Assembly: GCA_958296225.1 (NCBI GenBank)
Contig: OY282456.1
Location: 3,686,523 to 3,750,522, forward strand
Origin: an uncultured Dehalococcoidia bacterium
Lineage (GTDB): Bacteria > Chloroflexota > Dehalococcoidia > Lucifugimonadales > UBA3495
DNA: 64,000 nt
Direction: 5' to 3'
Positions within the stretch are counted from its first letter, which is position 1; each line of letters begins with the position of its first letter. Positions 8,234-16,438 of the stretch are shown one piece after another. Both the position numbers and the translations under genes were made by a program. The notes beneath the pieces are model-generated. The model had not been told where the DNA came from and searched no databases. It saw nothing but the letters and a program-made list of their open reading frames with translations.

Positions 8234-9028
8234 TTGACTACCCCAGATGCCCGCCGGCAAGCCGGCCAAGAAATGCGGGGGATAATGTCGGGTGGGGATA
8301 TTAGCCACTATGCCCTCCCCGGCGTTGACCAGCTGGCCCCCGACCTCAAGCGCATCATTGACGAAGCCCTTTTCGGCATTATCTGGACGCGGCCGGGGCT
8401 GGAGCTGAAACAGCGCTGTATATCCACCATCGCCGCGCTGATGACCCAGGGGGAAATGAACCTGCTGCGCCGCCACATTACGCGCGCCCTGAACGTGGGC
8501 CTGACCCCGCAGCAGGTAGTGGAAATTTTCATCCAGGCCACCTTTTACATCGGCGTGCCGGCCGTGGAGTCGGGCCTGCGGCTGGCGAAAGATATTTTCG
8601 AGGAGCGCGGCATTGACTACGAACCCGTCAACGAGTACGACTCCAATCGCCATTTTGACGAACTCCACGCCCTGGGCCAAGAGGTGCACCGCCACCATAT
8701 GGGCAGCATCACGGCTACCAATTTTGAGCCGGGTACGCCCGAAGCCCAGCTGGAGCGCATCGTTGACGAATACCATTGGGGCGGCATCCACAGCCGTTCC
8801 GTCCTGGACGACAAGGAGCGGGCCATCGTCTCCCTGTCCGCGCTGACCAGTATGGGCGTGTACGACGCCCAGATGCGCCGCCGCATCCGGGGCGCCATCG
8901 GCGTGGGCCTCACCTCCGACGAGGTTATGGAAATCTTTATCCACCTGTCCCTGTACGGCGGTTATATCAACGCCCGCACTTCCATGCGTATCGCCCGCTC
9001 CGTTTTCAACGAGCTGGAGATTGGCTGA
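8234..9028 (+). CDS. Carboxymuconolactone decarboxylase family protein (two domains)
   Basis: A 264-residue protein with two consecutive CMD/AhpD-like domains (about 40-125 and 165-260), each with the LSALTSMG / RRRIRGAIGVGLTSDEVMEI type of helices. In the protocatechuate pathway such proteins decarboxylate 4-carboxymuconolactone. The CxxC pair of AhpD peroxidase relatives is absent, so a redox role is unlikely. Translation starts at TTG 8234 after GGAGG, seven bases upstream. A -10-like TATAAT-type hexamer (CTATAATC, near 8175) suggests its own promoter. The next gene is an alpha/beta hydrolase, the same neighbour found in beta-ketoadipate clusters. Confidence 0.85.
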   Translation: MTTPDARRQAGQEMRGIMSGGDISHYALPGVDQLAPDLKRIIDEALFGIIWTRPGLELKQRCISTIAALMTQGEMNLLRRHITRALNVGLTPQQVVEIFIQATFYIGVPAVESGLRLAKDIFEERGIDYEPVNEYDSNRHFDELHALGQEVHRHHMGSITATNFEPGTPEAQLERIVDEYHWGGIHSRSVLDDKERAIVSLSALTSMGVYDAQMRRRIRGAIGVGLTSDEVMEIFIHLSLYGGYINARTSMRIARSVFNELEIG

Positions 9029-9108
9029 CGGCCCCGGCGTCTGCGATACCCGGTAACGGCAGGTGGCATCACGGCGTGAAACACGGCACGGAGGTCGGCG
9101 GAAAGCTG

Positions 9109-9903
9109 ATGAAACTACGTTTGGACGACGGCTGCGAACTGTTCTACACCATTGACGACTTTACCGACCCCTGGACGGAACCGGAAACGGTGGTTATGCA
9201 CCACGGGATGGCCAAGAATCACCGGCTTTGGTTCGGGTGGGTGCCCATCATCGCGCGCCACTATCGCGTCATCCGGTTTGATATGCGCGGCATGGGCCAA
9301 TCGGCAGTGCCGGAGCCGGGCTACCCCTGGTCGGTGGACAACTTCGCCAATGACCTGGCCGAGTTCGTTGACAAGCTGGGCCTGGAAAAGTTCCACCTCA
9401 TCGGCGAAACCGTGGGCGGCAGCATCTCCATGCGCTACGCCACCATGCACCAGGAACGCCTGCTGTCCCTCACCGCCTGCACCTCGCCCACCAGTTTCAA
9501 CGACGCCCACCATGGCGAGTCGGCCATCCAGATTGAGAACGAGGGCATCGGCGCCTGGGTCGAAAGCAGCATCGGGCGCCGCCTGGACCCGCAAATCGTC
9601 GATCCCGCCTACACCCGCTGGTACGCCGCACAGATGAAGGCTACCACGCCCCACGTGGTGGCCGGCTTCCAGGCCCAGGCGGGCGGAGACCTGCGTCCCC
9701 TGCTGAAAGACGTGCCGACGCCGACGCTGATTATCGCCGCCGCCGCCCTGCGTGAGGAAGTGCTGGGCGACTTCCGGGGCGCTGCCGACGTGTTCCCCAA
9801 CGGACGTTCCGTCGTATTCCCCGGCGTGTCCGGGTTCGTGCAGCACATCCTGCCCGTGCCCTGCGCCCGGGTGTGGCTCGATTTCGCCCGCAGCCTCGGA
9901 TAA
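9109..9903 (+). CDS. Alpha/beta hydrolase fold protein lacking a canonical nucleophile
   Basis: A 264-residue alpha/beta-hydrolase resembling enol-lactonases. The oxyanion HG motif (MHHGMAKNH, about 30-38) and RFDMRGMGQS are present. At the nucleophile elbow, where G-x-S-x-G is expected, the protein reads GETVGGS, with Thr at residue 101. The acid loop (LIIAAAALREE) lacks the usual GxxD, and the usual GxGH before the C-terminus is GVSGFVQH. All three triad positions are therefore altered. ATG 9109 follows GGAGG by about 13 bases; a GTG at 9076 is an alternative. It may be inactive, noncatalytic, or a diverged enzyme. Confidence 0.8.
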   Translation: MKLRLDDGCELFYTIDDFTDPWTEPETVVMHHGMAKNHRLWFGWVPIIARHYRVIRFDMRGMGQSAVPEPGYPWSVDNFANDLAEFVDKLGLEKFHLIGETVGGSISMRYATMHQERLLSLTACTSPTSFNDAHHGESAIQIENEGIGAWVESSIGRRLDPQIVDPAYTRWYAAQMKATTPHVVAGFQAQAGGDLRPLLKDVPTPTLIIAAAALREEVLGDFRGAADVFPNGRSVVFPGVSGFVQHILPVPCARVWLDFARSLG

Positions 9904-9917
9904 CAAGATTCACGACC

Positions 9918-9958
9918 GCGCCCGTGTCCGGCCCGGTTCGGAGCGGGCGCCGTTTTTT
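9918..9958 (+). terminator. Rho-independent terminator after alpha/beta hydrolase
   Basis: The stem GCGCCCG with CGGGCGC, plus an inner TCCG/CGGA pairing, is followed by TTTTTT. It closes the carboxymuconolactone decarboxylase-hydrolase unit. Confidence 0.85.
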
Positions 9959-10118
9959 GTTTGCTATGGTGGACCGCGCAACAGAGGACCCCAATCGCCG
10001 CCTCTCCCACGGGCCGGAGCGGCCCGGCAGCGGGGCGGGCCAGCCCGGAAATCCCCGGCACGCCCATCTCCGGTATCAACGAAGCCGCAACCCCTCGCGC
10101 CTGCTGGACCGGGGCGAG

Positions 10119-10676
10119 ATGCAGCTGCTGCCCCGGCGGTTGAGTCGCCGGCTGCACCTGCCCCCATTTGTCGAGCTGTTCGACGTCCGGTTCTTCCTGA
10201 TGAAGAAAAGCTACGTGGCCCAGGCAACGTTGGCGACGATAGTGATGCTGGCCGTATTGCTGCTGGTCGATTCGGTAGCCGACGCGGTGCTGGCGGCCGG
10301 CCTGGGTTCCAGCGCCGTTATCGTCTTCGTACATCCCAATTCCCGCAGAGCCACCTTGCGCCATCTGATCGGCGGGCATTTGCACGGCCTGGTAATCGGC
10401 GTGGCGGCGTCGCTGCTGTTATTTCACTCCAGCCTGCTGCCGGTGCCGGCAGATATGTACCATTGGGCCGCCGACGTAGCGGCCGCCGTCGCACTGGGCG
10501 TTGTCATTCTGGTAATGGCAATAACCGACACGGAACACCCGCCGGCGGCGGCCACCGGCATGGGTTTCGCCCTGCAAAGCTTTGAGCTGACGGTAATCGC
10601 CCTCTTCGCCGCCGGCGTGCTGCTGCTGGCGTTCAGCAAAATCCTGCTCCGCGGCGCCCTGCGCGACCTGGATTAG
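10119..10676 (+). CDS. HPP family integral membrane protein
   Basis: A 185-residue HPP-family protein. Four hydrophobic helices are visible (QATLATIVMLAVLLLV, GHLHGLVIGVAASLLLF, AADVAAAVALGVVILVMA and LTVIALFAAGVLLLAF). The family-naming HPP lies in TDTEHPPAAATGMG, and FVHPNSRRATLRHLIGGH is the conserved loop. Some HPP proteins transport nitrite in plastids; the bacterial substrate is unclear. ATG 10119 keeps the conserved segment before the first helix (ELFDVRFF). ATG 9966 is an upstream alternative that adds 51 low-complexity residues, and ATG 10200 would cut into the domain. Confidence 0.75.
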   Translation: MQLLPRRLSRRLHLPPFVELFDVRFFLMKKSYVAQATLATIVMLAVLLLVDSVADAVLAAGLGSSAVIVFVHPNSRRATLRHLIGGHLHGLVIGVAASLLLFHSSLLPVPADMYHWAADVAAAVALGVVILVMAITDTEHPPAAATGMGFALQSFELTVIALFAAGVLLLAFSKILLRGALRDLD

Positions 10677-10789
10677 CCGGCCCCAATCCGTTGGGCCGAA
10701 ACGCTCCGGCAATCGCACCGGCCGGGTATGCTAATATGTCCCTGCAACCGAGTCTGACTCCGCGCGGAACGTTATTTCGGAGGTGCAAT

Positions 10790-11020
10790 ATGGGAGACTA
10801 CCAGGCTACCGTCAAAATGGGCGACGACGGGGCCATAACCCTGCGTAACCTGCCCTACCCCCCGGGTATGCGGCTGGAAATTACCATCCATGCCCCCGAA
10901 TGGGAAACCACGCCCCGCTCCGGGCCGCCGCCGCCCCATCCCAATCGCAATACCGTCATACGGTATGATCGGCCATTTGACCCGGCGCTGATTGACGACT
11001 GCGGTCAGGCCCGAAATTGA
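10790..11020 (+). CDS. Antitoxin of a VapBC-type module
   Basis: A 76-residue protein with an AbrB-like beta core (TVKMGDDGAITLRNLPYPPG) and a C-terminal arm (VIRYDRPFDPALIDD), as in short antitoxins paired with PIN toxins. GGAGG is 6 bases before ATG 10790. The stop overlaps the toxin start by four bases, the usual translational coupling. Confidence 0.7.
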   Translation: MGDYQATVKMGDDGAITLRNLPYPPGMRLEITIHAPEWETTPRSGPPPPHPNRNTVIRYDRPFDPALIDDCGQARN

Positions 11021-11412
11021 TAATCCTTGATACCCATATCTGGGTCTGGTGGTCGAACGAGACAGGCCGACTGACTGCGGCACAGCGGGCTGCTATTGCA
11101 ACTGAACTGGCTAACGGCAGCATCGGCATTAGCGTTATATCCTGTATCGAAATAGCCCGACTGACGGCGATTGGTCGTCTGGAGCTTTACCCAGACACGC
11201 TGACCTGGCTGCGTAATGGCATAGCTTACCCTGGCGTCCGGTTATTGCCCGTCACCCCGGAGATAGCCGTGCGCGCCTACAGCCTTCCCGAACCCTTCCA
11301 TCGCGACCCCGCCGACCGCATCCTGGTGGCCACAGCGCTGGAACACTACTGCCCGCTGGTCACTTCGGATGGCCGTATTTTGAACTACCCCGAAGTCAAC
11401 ACAATCGGATGA
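11017..11412 (+). CDS. vapC: PIN-domain RNase toxin (VapC family)
   Basis: A 131-residue PIN protein. Acidic residues of the active site are seen in ILDTHIWVWW (Asp near residue 5), ISVISCIEIARL (Glu about 45) and HRDPADRILVATA (Asp about 95-98). DxHIWxW is typical of the Sll0205-like VapC group. Such toxins cleave RNA (often tRNA or rRNA) and are neutralised by the protein encoded just upstream. It starts at TTG 11017 inside the antitoxin stop. Unlike the PIN gene at 3.7 kb, this one is intact. Confidence 0.85.
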   Translation: MIILDTHIWVWWSNETGRLTAAQRAAIATELANGSIGISVISCIEIARLTAIGRLELYPDTLTWLRNGIAYPGVRLLPVTPEIAVRAYSLPEPFHRDPADRILVATALEHYCPLVTSDGRILNYPEVNTIG

Positions 11413-11427
11413 AAAGGACATACCGTT

Positions 11428-12837
11428 ATGCCCGATTCCCTCTCCCGTCAACTGGCCCGCTGGGTCGTCAACCTGGATGCCGCCGACCTGCCGCCCGCCG
11501 TCGTCGACAAGATGCAAACCTCTCTGCTCCACGCCACGGTGGTTGCCATCATCGGTGCTGGCACCCATCACGGCAAAGCGGCCGTTGACCTTACCCTGGC
11601 CGAAGAATCCGCGCCCCACGGCGCCGCCATTCTGGCCGCCGGCGGCCACGCTACGCGCTGCGGAGCGGCTTTCGCCAACAGCAAGCTGATGCACGCCACC
11701 AACCAGGCCGATTCATACCGGATGCTTACCCATCCCGGCCCGTGCGTCATTCCGGCGGCGCTGGCCTCGGCCCAGCTGGGTGGGGCCACGGGCGCTCAGC
11801 TCATTACCGCCCTGGCCGCCGGCTACGAAGTGGAATCCCGCATTGCCGGCGACTTCATCGCGTCCACTCAGGCCAGGGGCTTTCGTTCCAGCCCCATCTA
11901 CGGCACGCTGGGCGCCGCCGTGGCCACGGGCAAACTGCTGGGGCTGACCGAAGACCAGATGGTTACCGCCATCGCCCTGGCCAGCACGTTCACCGCCGGC
12001 ACCAACGAAGGCCCCCGCTCCGGCGGACGGGAGATGATGTTCCACGAACCGCAGTCCACCCGCAGCGGCATTATGGCCGCCCTGCTGGCCCGGGAAGACG
12101 TGCGGGGTTCGGAGGAAGCGTTGGAAGGCCCGGCCGGATTCTACAACGCCTTCACCGGCAACAACCGGGGCGAGCTGTCCTACGTGTTCACGGGGCCGCA
12201 GCAGGTTGATTTTGGCCCGGTCACCGCAGGACTGGGCTCCCGCTGGGAACTGCTGCACACCGTGTTGAAGATGTACCCCACCGCCGGCTACAACTGCCCC
12301 GTCATCGACTTGATGACCGACATCCGCCGCTCCCACCAACTGGCCGTTGCTGAGATCGAGCGCATCACCATTGATATGAACTGGCTGGAAACGCTGTATC
12401 CTTCGCCCGCCTTTCCCAATCCCTCCCGTGGGCAGGCCATTGTCGGCAGCACCCACTACTTCGCCGCCTACGTCGCCGTCAACGGAGCCTACCCGCCCCT
12501 GCGCACCCACATTGACCCCGGCGACGACTCCGCCGCCGCTGCCGAGAACCACGATGCCGTGCTGTCCCTGATGCACAAAGTCCAGACCGTCGGCCATAAA
12601 GACCGGCCGGCCTTCGCGCCCCGCATCACCATTGAAATGACCGGCGAAACAACCTACCAGGGCGAGTACCAGGGCAACGAACTAGAGTGGGGGCTGGATG
12701 AGGAAATCGTCCGCCTGCGCCCCCTGTTCCCCCAAATCCGCTGGCCGGCCGAAAAACTGACCGCCATCGTGGCCGCCGTCCGCGCCATACCCGGCGCGCC
12801 CGACGCCGGCGATTTGATTGCCGCGGCCACGCCTTGA
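11428..12837 (+). CDS. MmgE/PrpD family protein
   Basis: A 469-residue protein of the MmgE/PrpD (2-methylcitrate dehydratase-like) family. The N-terminal helical domain contains NSKLMHATNQADSY (about 88-101), GYEVESRIAGDF and SSPIYGTLGAAVATGKLLGL (about 155-175). The C-terminal domain has LLHTVLKMYPTAGYNCPVID. PrpD dehydrates 2-methylcitrate, but many paralogues have unknown substrates. AAAAGGA precedes the ATG by 9 bases. It is followed after 46 bp by an SDR gene in the same direction, suggesting a shared catabolic operon. It is slightly shorter than PrpD itself. Confidence 0.88.
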   Translation: MPDSLSRQLARWVVNLDAADLPPAVVDKMQTSLLHATVVAIIGAGTHHGKAAVDLTLAEESAPHGAAILAAGGHATRCGAAFANSKLMHATNQADSYRMLTHPGPCVIPAALASAQLGGATGAQLITALAAGYEVESRIAGDFIASTQARGFRSSPIYGTLGAAVATGKLLGLTEDQMVTAIALASTFTAGTNEGPRSGGREMMFHEPQSTRSGIMAALLAREDVRGSEEALEGPAGFYNAFTGNNRGELSYVFTGPQQVDFGPVTAGLGSRWELLHTVLKMYPTAGYNCPVIDLMTDIRRSHQLAVAEIERITIDMNWLETLYPSPAFPNPSRGQAIVGSTHYFAAYVAVNGAYPPLRTHIDPGDDSAAAAENHDAVLSLMHKVQTVGHKDRPAFAPRITIEMTGETTYQGEYQGNELEWGLDEEIVRLRPLFPQIRWPAEKLTAIVAAVRAIPGAPDAGDLIAAATP

Positions 12838-12883
12838 CGCTCAACAAAAGATTAAACCGCCAACAGGAACAGGAGTGAGAAAT

Positions 12884-13678
12884 ATGCTGCCAGGACTGGA
12901 AGGCAAAGCCGCGCTGGTTACCGGAGGGAGCAAAGGCATCGGCAAGGCTATTGCCTATGCGCTGGCCAGAGAGGGCTGCGCCGTCGCCATCTGCGCCCGC
13001 GGCGCGGCCGACTTGCAGGCCGCCGCCGCCGAAATCGGCGACGCCACCGGCTCCCGCGTCATCCCCATCCGCGCCGATATGACCGTGCCCGAAGACATCA
13101 TCAACCTGGTTCGGGAAACCGTGTCCGGCCTCGGCAAGCTGGACATCCTCGTTAACAACGCCGTCAACAGCACCAGCGACCGCGCCAGTCAAATCCCGGA
13201 TGAGGTAATCCTGAACCACATCACCACGAAGGTTATGGGCTACATCCGCTGCGCCCGCGAGTGCGTGCCGCACCTGGCGGCGGCCGGCGGGGGGCGCATC
13301 ATCAACATTGGCGGCATGGCGGCGCGCAATTCCAGCCCCACCAACCCCGGCTCCGGCGTAACCAACTCGGCCATGTCCAACTATGCCAAAGCCCTGTCTG
13401 ACGACGTAGCAGCCGACGGCATCCTGGTCAACTGCATCCACCCCGGCAGTACCCGCACCGAGCGTTATATGGGCTTGGTGGCCGAGCGCGCCGCCCGCAG
13501 CAATACTACTCCGGAAGCGGAGCTGGCCCAATCCGTCGCCGAAATCCCCATTGGCCGGATGGTGGAGCCGGACGACATTGCCAACCTGGCGGCTTTCCTG
13601 TGTTCCGACCTGGCCTCTGCCATCACGGGCCAGACCATCGCCGTGGACGGCGGCGGGGGCCGGGGCGTCCATTTCTAG
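12884..13678 (+). CDS. Short-chain dehydrogenase/reductase (atypical active site)
   Basis: A 264-residue Rossmann-fold SDR. The cofactor loop TGGSKGIGKAI is at 16-26, LVNNAVNS at about 90, and the C-terminal ADDIANLAAFL-type and ITGQTIAVDGG segments are present. The classical catalytic YxxxK is replaced: the helix reads NSAMSNYAKALSDDV, with Ser four residues before the Lys. A known SDR subgroup has this arrangement. It is probably still NAD(P)-binding; the reaction is unknown. ATG 12884 follows AACAGGAG by 7 bases; the longer frame overlaps the PrpD gene and has no site. Confidence 0.85.
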   Translation: MLPGLEGKAALVTGGSKGIGKAIAYALAREGCAVAICARGAADLQAAAAEIGDATGSRVIPIRADMTVPEDIINLVRETVSGLGKLDILVNNAVNSTSDRASQIPDEVILNHITTKVMGYIRCARECVPHLAAAGGGRIINIGGMAARNSSPTNPGSGVTNSAMSNYAKALSDDVAADGILVNCIHPGSTRTERYMGLVAERAARSNTTPEAELAQSVAEIPIGRMVEPDDIANLAAFLCSDLASAITGQTIAVDGGGGRGVHF

Positions 13679-13714
13679 CCAACTACCTACGGGTTTGCGC
13701 CGCGCCGCCCGCGT

Positions 13715-14227
13715 CTAGTTCATCCCCAACTCCCGCAGCGCACTGGCGAAATTGGCGTCCAGGATATAAACATCCTCGGCGCGGTCGTAGGTCAGCGGAC
13801 GCGGCAGGTCCAGGTTCTCCCGTCGCCGCTTCAGCCGGTTCAGGCTGTGCCCCTGGCTGGACAGCGAGCCGGACAACTCCCGCTGGGACAGTCGCAGCGT
13901 GTGCATCAGCTGCGCCCGTTTCTGCGTGTGGTTGGGGGAACGGGAAACCCGGAGCATCGCCTGCCGTGCCGTGTCCGACAGATTGCCCCAGAATATAGTG
14001 ACGTAGCTGGCGTTCCAGTCGGCTTTTTCGGGTTTATCAGCCGGGGGCTCAGGCGGCGCGACGGCGACTGCTTCCGGCGGCGCCACGGCCGGCATCGCGT
14101 CGGGAGCCTCCGGGGGCGCTGCCGCTTCCTCAGCGGCGCGCGCGTTCAGGCCGCGGCCGGTCATCCCCCGCAGGGTAGCGATTACTTCGTCAACGTCACC
14201 TTCAATTGTTACCGTAATGTTCGCCAA
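13715..14227 (-). CDS. Hypothetical protein, possible DNA-binding C-terminal half
   Basis: A 170-residue protein. Residues 1-35 form a short beta-rich start (ANITVTIEGDVDEVIATLRG). Residues 38-70 are an Ala/Pro-rich linker, and 75-170 are basic and helical (TARQAMLRVSRSPNHTQKRA and LSQRELSGSLSSQG, which resembles a helix-turn-helix). It starts at TTG 14227 with AGGAG 8 bases upstream. No family is recognised. It is convergent with the SDR gene, and a 980-bp repeat-rich gene-free stretch lies behind its start. Confidence 0.6.
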   Translation of the reverse strand: MANITVTIEGDVDEVIATLRGMTGRGLNARAAEEAAAPPEAPDAMPAVAPPEAVAVAPPEPPADKPEKADWNASYVTIFWGNLSDTARQAMLRVSRSPNHTQKRAQLMHTLRLSQRELSGSLSSQGHSLNRLKRRRENLDLPRPLTYDRAEDVYILDANFASALRELGMN

Positions 14228-14350
14228 AACATTGCTCCTGGTTGCCCGGTTTCACGCTCCGCAAACAAGTGTGAAACTTGCGCCAACATTTACCAATCCC
14301 GCTACACCATACCACACAAATGCCGCCGCCGCCGGCTTACTGTTGAATCG

Positions 14351-14377
14351 GGCAGCGTTGCAATTCAGGTGGTTTGA
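14351..14377. repeat. Isolated MITE-type terminal repeat
   Basis: GGCAGCGTTGCAATTCAGGT followed by GGTTTGA matches the terminal repeats of the MITEs at 14844, 16439 and 61520. It borders the ncRNA repeat on its 3' side, with the 14844-14965 MITE on the other side. Confidence 0.6.
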
Positions 14378-14462
14378 GTCCGTTTTTTACATCGTATGGA
14401 CAGAAGGGACAGGATTTTTTGATTGCGCTTTACGGATTCGGGCGCGAGCGGGTTCGTTATAT

Positions 14463-14791
14463 TGGGAATGGCGGCTCCTTTGGCTTTGGCGCCTTTGGGG
14501 ATTTGGGGATTTGGGGGGCGATGTCAGGCGATGGGTGCGATGGTCAGGCGGATGGTTTGCGGTGACCGGGTTTCAGGGATTATCAGCCCTACGGCCGGAG
14601 GTTTTGCGCTGGGGTTTTTAGCTCGGTATTTTCCATGCCCGAAGCATGGGGCGCTGTGGCTGACGCCGTGGCCGCAGCGACTACGCCGGTTAATGAGATC
14701 GGCGACAGTCTCAACGAGCCGGTAGCGACTTGGATGCTGATAGTGGCCGTGATTACCTGAAACCCGGTCGGGGTATTGCTTTTCGCCTGAC
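14463..14791 (-). ncRNA. Candidate structured RNA, copy B
   Basis: Minus-strand copy of a roughly 300-nt element also found at 53.3 and 62.8 kb. Arms CCTGAAACCCGGTC (14756-14769) and GACCGGGTTTCAGG (14564-14577) are perfectly complementary over 14 bp and enclose about 180 nt. An internal hairpin, CCATGC-TTCGG-GCATGG, lies at 14633-14649. The 3' block containing CAAAGGAGCCGCC is shared with the other copies. Similarity to the 62.8-kb copy runs through the whole element. No frame is conserved between copies. The RNA ends are inferred from the promoter and the limit of similarity. Confidence 0.6.
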
Positions 14792-14797
14792 CCGGCT

Positions 14798-14827
14798 ATG
14801 ATAGCACGGGCGTTCGGTCAGATGCAA
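14798..14827 (-). promoter_or_regulatory. Sigma70-like promoter of ncRNA copy B
   Basis: On the minus strand TTGCAT (14827-14822) and TATCAT (14803-14798) are separated by 18 bases. The same hexamers and spacing occur before the 62.8-kb copy. Confidence 0.6.
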
Positions 14828-14843
14828 GGGGTAGTTTTACCGG

Positions 14844-14965
14844 GGCAGCGTTTTGTTTCAGGTGGTTTGAGGCGCTATACCATCGTTTTGGCGGCGGGCA
14901 TAGGGGCGATCCATGAGTCGCCCCTACCGCTCCGAATGTTAAACCACCTAAATTGCAACGCTACC
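14844..14965. mobile_element. MITE-like element, copy 1
   Basis: About 122 bp with imperfect terminal inverted repeats: GCAGCGTTTTGTTTCAGGTG at the left and AACCACCTAAATTGCAACGC at the right. The interior is nearly identical to the element at 61520-61640. It has no coding capacity. No clear target duplication is visible around this copy. Confidence 0.7.
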
Positions 14966-14982
14966 GCGCTCCATAGCAGGGC

Positions 14983-15105
14983 CTTTGAAAGTCATTAAAG
15001 CTGAATCCCTCTCCCCTTGCGGGAGAGGGTTGGGTGAGGGGCGGCGCTCTTGCTCCGGCGTGAGGGAAATCCGGCGCCCGCAAAACCCGCCACCCGGACT
15101 TGGCA
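14983..15105. repeat. Dispersed intergenic repeat with CTCTCCC palindrome
   Basis: TTTGAAAGTCATTAAAGC, a CTCTCCCC/GGGAGAGG palindrome and GCGCCCGCAAAACCCGCC recur in the same order at 53141-53240. It lies between the MITE and the first coiled-coil gene. Confidence 0.6.
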
Positions 15106-15207
15106 ACGGCTCTCTCAGAGTTGGAGGCCGTATTGTAACGGTTTAACCTGCTGTGTCATACTGGCACTGAGTAGCACGGCAGCCCGGCCTCTGGAGGAAC
15201 AACCGCT

Positions 15208-15501
15208 ATGACCACCCCCGCCTCAAACTTGGATGAGCGCGTAACCATACTGGAAACCCGCCTGGACACTATCCTGCCCACCCTGGCGACCAAAGCCGAC
15301 ATCGCTGCGGTTAAAACCGACATCGCGAAGCTGGAGGGCAAGATGGACGCTACGAACGAACGTCTGGAAGGCAAGATTGACGCCATGAACGTGCGTTTGG
15401 ACGGCAAGATAGATGCCCTGGGCAACCGCCTGCTCATCAGGCTCGGCGGTATGGCGGTCGCGGTGGCGGCAGTTGCGGTGGCGGCTGCCAAGTACCTCTA
15501 G
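15208..15501 (+). CDS. Coiled-coil hendecad-repeat protein with C-terminal membrane anchor, copy 1
   Basis: A 97-residue protein. It has a conserved head (MTTPASNLDERVTILETRLD), then three 11-residue units of the form LEGKIDATNER, and a hydrophobic tail (GGMAVAVAAVAVAAAKYL) that could insert in the membrane. Eleven-residue periodicity is typical of right-handed coiled coils. GGAGG lies 10 bases before the ATG. Two close paralogues follow directly, each with nearly the same 50-bp upstream segment, so this is a recent tandem expansion. No function is known; it resembles small membrane-tethered coiled-coil proteins. Confidence 0.75.
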   Translation: MTTPASNLDERVTILETRLDTILPTLATKADIAAVKTDIAKLEGKMDATNERLEGKIDAMNVRLDGKIDALGNRLLIRLGGMAVAVAAVAVAAAKYL

Positions 15502-15549
15502 ACTATCATTGAGTGGCACGGCAACCCGGCCTCCGGAGGAACAACCGCT

Positions 15550-15942
15550 ATGACCACCCCGGCCTCAAACTTGGAAGATCGCGTAACTATACCGGAAACC
15601 CGCCTGGACACCATCCTGCCCACCCTGGCGACCAAAGCCGACATCGCTGCGATTAGAACCGACATCGCGAAATTGGAAGGCAAAATTGACGCTACGAACG
15701 AACGTCTGGAAGGCAAAATTGACACTACCAACGAACGTTTGGAAGGCAAGATTGACGCTACCAACGAACGTTTGGAAGGCAAGATTGACGCCATGAACGA
15801 ACGTTTGGAAGGCAAGATTGACGCCATGAACGTGCGTTTGGACGGCAAGATAGATGCCCTGGGCAACCGCCTGCTCATCAGGCTCGGCGGTATGGCGGTC
15901 GCGGTGGCGGCAGTTGCGGTGGCAGCTGCCAAGTACCTCTAG
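15550..15942 (+). CDS. Coiled-coil hendecad-repeat protein, copy 2
   Basis: A 130-residue paralogue of the preceding gene with the same head and hydrophobic tail but six 11-residue units instead of three. At the DNA level the extra units are near-identical 33-bp direct repeats, so length change by slippage or unequal recombination keeps the frame. CCGGAGG is 10 bases before the ATG. It is separated by 48 bp from both neighbours. Confidence 0.75.
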   Translation: MTTPASNLEDRVTIPETRLDTILPTLATKADIAAIRTDIAKLEGKIDATNERLEGKIDTTNERLEGKIDATNERLEGKIDAMNERLEGKIDAMNVRLDGKIDALGNRLLIRLGGMAVAVAAVAVAAAKYL

Positions 15943-15990
15943 ACTATCATTGAGTGGCACGGCAACCCGGCCTCCGGAGGAACAACCGCT

Positions 15991-16296
15991 ATGACCACCC
16001 CCGCCTCAAACTTGGATGAGCGCGTAACCATACTGGAAACCCGCTTGGACACCATCCTGCCCACCCTGGCGACCAAAGCCGACATCGCGAGAGTGGAGGG
16101 CAAGATTGACGCTACGAACGAACGTCTGGAAGGCAAGATTGACGCCATGAACGAACGTCTGGAAGGCAAGATTGACGCCATGAACGTGCGTTTGGACGGC
16201 AAGATAGATGCCCTGGGCAACCGCCTGCTCAGCAGGCTCGGCGGTATGGCGGTTGCGGTGGCGGCAGTTGCGGTGGCAGCTGCCAAGTACCTTTAA
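15991..16296 (+). CDS. Coiled-coil hendecad-repeat protein, copy 3
   Basis: A 101-residue third member with four 11-residue units, the same MTTPASNLDERVTILETRLD head and the same Ala/Val-rich C-terminal helix. Part of the head linker (AAVKTDIAKLE in copy 1) is absent. The upstream region again carries the GTGGCACGGCAACCCGGCCT segment and GGAGG. The array ends here; after it come a MITE and the giant-protein gene. Confidence 0.75.
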   Translation: MTTPASNLDERVTILETRLDTILPTLATKADIARVEGKIDATNERLEGKIDAMNERLEGKIDAMNVRLDGKIDALGNRLLSRLGGMAVAVAAVAVAAAKYL

Positions 16297-16438
16297 CTAC
16301 AAGATTGCCTAACTACAAGATTGTCGCAGCGACGCGCGCAATGATGCGTGGCCGTCATTATGCCGGCCGGCGGTCATTTTCCGGCGCCACAGGATGTTGC
16401 TAATGCGGCTTGGGATGGTCAAGGCAGCGCGCTCCCAG

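Noticed and set aside
14217..14725. Plus-strand open frames across ncRNA copy B
   Set aside because: No frame is conserved in the other two copies of the element, and the composition is that of translated noncoding repeat.
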